A stretch of 64,000 nucleotides of DNA, from assembly GCA_902540265.1 (NCBI GenBank), contig CACBLW010000002.1, forward strand, positions 1 to 64,000. The letters run 5' to 3'. This document shows positions 61,379-64,000 of the stretch, piece after piece (position 1 is the stretch's first letter; each line of letters begins with the position of its first letter). The position numbers were made by a program, and so were the translations under genes. The notes under the pieces are model-generated. The model ran no database searches and had not been told where the DNA came from. It saw nothing but the letters and a program-made list of their open reading frames with translations. This DNA comes from an uncultured Alphaproteobacteria bacterium (GTDB lineage Bacteria > Pseudomonadota > Alphaproteobacteria > HIMB59 > GCA-002718135).

Positions 61379-61942
61379 CTATCTCTCTAATACTTCGTAT
61401 CCAAACTGATCCGCTGTTTCAAGAAGGATCTCCCAAATTGATAAAGCAAAACCTCTTGGTATATATAGACAGTAGCTATTGGAAGTTATTTTAAATAGCT
61501 TAACACTTACATGATGAATAGCTGTGCTAGCAGAAGATAAATCTGGAAAATTCCTAGCTCTTAAATCAATTGGAAGATGTCTATTTAAAAATAATGATGA
61601 ATTATCTCCTGTAATTTCAATACCTGTGAAAGCATGCGAGATGTCTAAAATTGTTGCGATTTGCTCACTTATTTCAATTTCTTTATTAAATAGCCACCAT
61701 TTCAAAGGTTCCATTCTCCATAATGATTTATTTTCAAAAATTATCCCTTTATTAAAACTAGGAATATTTTTAATTTTTAGTTCTTTTGATAGTAAATTAT
61801 TCATTTCATAAATTTTGTCAGGCCAACAAGCAATTTGCAAAATTTCTAAACTTTTTAATTCTTTAAATGTTAGGGATTGTTTCTCACTTGATGAATATTT
61901 TCCAACCTTATAAATTGTTTCTAGTGCAGAATGTCTATGCAT
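61379..61942 (-). CDS. soxG: Sarcosine oxidase, gamma subunit
   Basis: The protein has 187 residues. MHRHSALETIYKVGKYSSSEKQSL, the LQIACWPDKI stretch and a C-terminal DLSSASTAIHHVSVKLFKITSNSYCLYIPRGFALSIWEILLETADQFGYE match the SoxG family of heterotetrameric sarcosine oxidase. The track ORF adds eight residues; the ATG at 61942 overlaps the end of soxA by 8 nt in another frame, which is the usual soxA-soxG coupling. It is the last gene of the sox unit in this window. Confidence 0.88.
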   Translation of the reverse strand: MHRHSALETIYKVGKYSSSEKQSLTFKELKSLEILQIACWPDKIYEMNNLLSKELKIKNIPSFNKGIIFENKSLWRMEPLKWWLFNKEIEISEQIATILDISHAFTGIEITGDNSSLFLNRHLPIDLRARNFPDLSSASTAIHHVSVKLFKITSNSYCLYIPRGFALSIWEILLETADQFGYEVLER

Positions 61943-64000
61943 ACATTCGTTCTCCTTTAGGATCAATCATATGTGGTGAAACAACTTTTAAATTCATTTG
62001 TTTATTTCTTACAGGATCTGCCCCAACTAAATTGGTATCTTTCCATTTATCTAAACCACCCTTGACAAAACCTAATCCAATCCAATGTCCAAGTTCAGGA
62101 GAATAAGTAACTGAAGTAATTCTTCCGATACCCTGTCCTTTAATATTATTTTTTTCACAGACAATAGTTCCAGCATTAAAAGTTTCCTTTAAGTTTGTAG
62201 GAAAGAAACCTACTAGAATTTCTCGATCATTATTTTTTAATACTCCTCGTTTTCTCATTGCGCTTCCAATATATGATTTTTTTGTAGAAGCCATTTTGCT
62301 TAAACCTGCATCATCAATTGTTACCCTTCCATCAAGCTCAGCGGCTGTTACATGACCTTTTTCAACTCTAAGTGCGCCTAAAGCTTCTAATCCATATAAA
62401 CATCCATCATATTTTTTTGCATTTACCCAAAGTAGGTCCATCATTGTATTAGCAAAATCTGATTTGACATAAACTTCAAAAGCTAATTCACCTGAAAAAC
62501 TAATTCTTGCAATTCTACAAGGAATATTACCTTTAAGAAATGTTGAAGTAACACCCATAAAAGGTAAGTTATTATTAGTTACAACCAAAGAATCATCGAC
62601 ACAATTATTGAGAACTTCTCTAGATTTAGGTCCTGCAACTGATACGCCTGCCCATTGTTCAGAAACACTAGTCACATTAACATTAAGATCTGTCCATCTA
62701 GTTTGAAGTAATTCTTCTAACCATGACAACACTTTTGCAGCTTCACCTGTAGACGTCGTCATAAAATATTCATTTTCTGCTAATCTCCAAGATGTGCCAT
62801 CATCCATTACAATACCGTCATCACGCAACATGATACCGTATCTAGCTCTTCCAACTTGTAGTTTTGAAAAACCATTCGAATAAATTCTATTTAAAAATTC
62901 TGTAGAGTCTGGTCCTTGAATAGCTATTTTGCCTAATGATGTTACATCACAAATTCCAACTGTTTTTCTTACTGTTGATGCTTCTCTTATATAAGAGTCA
63001 CTTAAAGTTTCATTTTCTTTGGGATAATACCAAGGTCTTTGATACAATCCAACTTCAATCATTTTTGCACCATGATCAATATTCCATTGATGCATTGGCG
63101 TTACTCTTAACGGCCTAAAATGTTTTCCAACATTTCTTCCGCTTAAGGCACCTATAGATACAGGAGTATAAGGAGGTCTAAAAACAGTAGTTCCAACTTC
63201 TGGAATTTCTTTATTTAAAAGTTCAGCCATTAAAGACAATCCAATGATATTTCCCATTTTTCCTTGATCGTTTGCCATACCTAAAGTTGTGTATCTTTTA
63301 AGATGCTCTACCGAAATGAAACCTTCACGATGTGCGAGTCTTACGTCATCTGTTGTTACATCATGTTGATAATCTACAAAACTTTTTGATCTAGATTTTT
63401 TATATTTTACTTCATAAAGTGGTTGTATGGGATTTTTCCATCCACCAGGTTTTGGGAAAAAATAATTTGTTTTAGAAATACCTAAACGGTTCAAGGCATC
63501 AGTAGTTCCTGCTATCCCAGAAGCAATACAATCATTTTTATTCCATAAACCTCTAGAAGAACCTACCATTGTAATATTTTCTTTTGTGTCACTTGGTAAA
63601 AAACAAGCATTGTTATAATCCCATTTAGGCTTTACGCCTCTGTGAGATAACAAATGTACAGCAGGTGACCAGCCACCTGATAATAGAACCTGATCACAAT
63701 TTATAGTTTCAGATTTATTAATAATTTCAATTTTTGATATATCTAAACTATCAATTTTTTTTGAACCATTAATATTGTAAGGTACATACCCTTTTCTAAT
63801 TTCAAAACTTTTATTTGTCTCAATTTCAAAATTAGTTCGTGAATCAAGAACAGTTACATTGGCCCCAGCTTCTGATAATTGATGTGCTGTTTCATAAACA
63901 GAATCATTATTTGTAGCTATCACAATTCTTTTTCCAGTGAGTACACCATATCTATTCAAATAATGCTTTGATGCATTTACGGTCATTACACCAGGAATAT
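61935..64000 (-). CDS. soxA: Sarcosine oxidase, alpha subunit (N-terminus beyond window)
   Basis: At least 687 residues are visible and the frame stays open to the window edge. The track start (ATG 63986) is internal because IPGVMTVNASKHYLNRYGVLTGKRI matches mid-protein SoxA. Seen are the nucleotide-binding segment VIATNNDSVYETAHQL, GGWSPAVHLLSHRGVKPKWD, GMANDQGKMGNIIGLSLMAELL, then the folate-binding GcvT-like half (TVGICDVTSLGKIAIQGPDSTEFLNRIYSN, LEALGALRVEKGHV). Heterotetrameric sarcosine oxidase demethylates sarcosine to glycine, passing the methyl group to tetrahydrofolate. soxB and soxD are expected just outside the window. Confidence 0.93.
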   Translation of the reverse strand, partial: IPGVMTVNASKHYLNRYGVLTGKRIVIATNNDSVYETAHQLSEAGANVTVLDSRTNFEIETNKSFEIRKGYVPYNINGSKKIDSLDISKIEIINKSETINCDQVLLSGGWSPAVHLLSHRGVKPKWDYNNACFLPSDTKENITMVGSSRGLWNKNDCIASGIAGTTDALNRLGISKTNYFFPKPGGWKNPIQPLYEVKYKKSRSKSFVDYQHDVTTDDVRLAHREGFISVEHLKRYTTLGMANDQGKMGNIIGLSLMAELLNKEIPEVGTTVFRPPYTPVSIGALSGRNVGKHFRPLRVTPMHQWNIDHGAKMIEVGLYQRPWYYPKENETLSDSYIREASTVRKTVGICDVTSLGKIAIQGPDSTEFLNRIYSNGFSKLQVGRARYGIMLRDDGIVMDDGTSWRLAENEYFMTTSTGEAAKVLSWLEELLQTRWTDLNVNVTSVSEQWAGVSVAGPKSREVLNNCVDDSLVVTNNNLPFMGVTSTFLKGNIPCRIARISFSGELAFEVYVKSDFANTMMDLLWVNAKKYDGCLYGLEALGALRVEKGHVTAAELDGRVTIDDAGLSKMASTKKSYIGSAMRKRGVLKNNDREILVGFFPTNLKETFNAGTIVCEKNNIKGQGIGRITSVTYSPELGHWIGLGFVKGGLDKWKDTNLVGADPVRNKQMNLKVVSPHMIDPKGERMYA

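Noticed and set aside
63984-63986. ATG at 63986 as the start of soxA
   Set aside because: The frame stays open upstream to the window end (IPGVMTVNAS), and the sequence matches the middle of SoxA, so the true start is outside the window.
1-64000. CRISPR arrays, tRNA or rRNA genes, insertion sequences, prophage
   Set aside because: No regularly spaced repeats, cloverleaf-like conserved T-loop sequences, rRNA motifs, transposase or phage-type proteins were seen on either strand. A tRNAscan or Infernal run would settle the RNA part.

Overview
The window is a very AT-rich, tightly packed stretch of bacterial chromosome. Gene families point to a free-living marine alphaproteobacterium with a streamlined genome: an Agl-type alpha-glucoside importer with the long AglG permease, a heterotetrameric sarcosine oxidase, COG3146, ClpS/ClpA, and many oxidative sugar-catabolism genes. 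The SAR11-like or HIMB59/AEGEAN-169-like lineages fit, but this is an inference from composition and gene content. No rRNA, tRNA, CRISPR, insertion sequence or phage gene was seen. No stretch longer than about 200 bases lacks a gene. None of the roughly 58 genes is a recognisable transcription factor.

Layout. (1) 1-9330: housekeeping and envelope genes: partial M19 dipeptidase, periplasmic cyclophilin, RidA, COG3146 acyltransferase, clpA-clpS, D,D-carboxypeptidase with SPOR tail, phosphomannomutase/phosphoglucomutase, ugd. (2) 9435-17686: a plus-strand block bracketed by two paralogous membrane desaturase-like proteins and holding an aldehyde dehydrogenase, a ribose/fructose-type ABC importer, a ThuA-like protein and a Gfo/Idh/MocA dehydrogenase. 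(3) 17843-22525: aglEFGK-like alpha-glucoside ABC importer, without an alpha-glucosidase. (4) 22605-25363: short glpD, HAD phosphatase, glycerate-kinase-like protein, and a structured intergenic element beyond the glpD stop. (5) 25360-38196: a long minus-strand operon for N-acetylhexosamine oligosaccharides (GH20, Gfo/Idh, MalFG/E-type importer without its ATPase, two SIS proteins, NagA) that continues into a GMC oxidoreductase, an enolase-superfamily dehydratase, a HAD phosphatase and an ICMT-like methyltransferase. galK is divergent from it. (6) 39274-45775: gamma-butyrobetaine-hydroxylase-like dioxygenase, two SDRs, IolG, another Gfo/Idh and UxaA. (7) 45778-56987: amine or amino-compound catabolism: Fe-alcohol dehydrogenase, aldehyde dehydrogenase, PuuA-like glutamine synthetase homologue, a second aldehyde dehydrogenase, DadA-like FAD enzyme and a PotABCD-type importer. 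(8) 57053-64000: DMT exporter, an M19 homologue lacking metal ligands, an unknown protein plus a DUF3726 protein, then soxG and most of soxA (cut by the window edge).

Working together. The genes describe import of sugars, amino-sugar oligosaccharides and amines by ABC systems with periplasmic binding proteins, followed by oxidation through soluble dehydrogenases. All four complete binding-protein genes have a strong Shine-Dalgarno sequence and are each followed by a strong perfect hairpin before the next gene. Together with the absence of regulators, this suggests that RNA-level attenuation and stability set the expression ratios. The structured element beyond glpD, which reproduces the binding-protein SD-AUG signature, may belong to the same logic.
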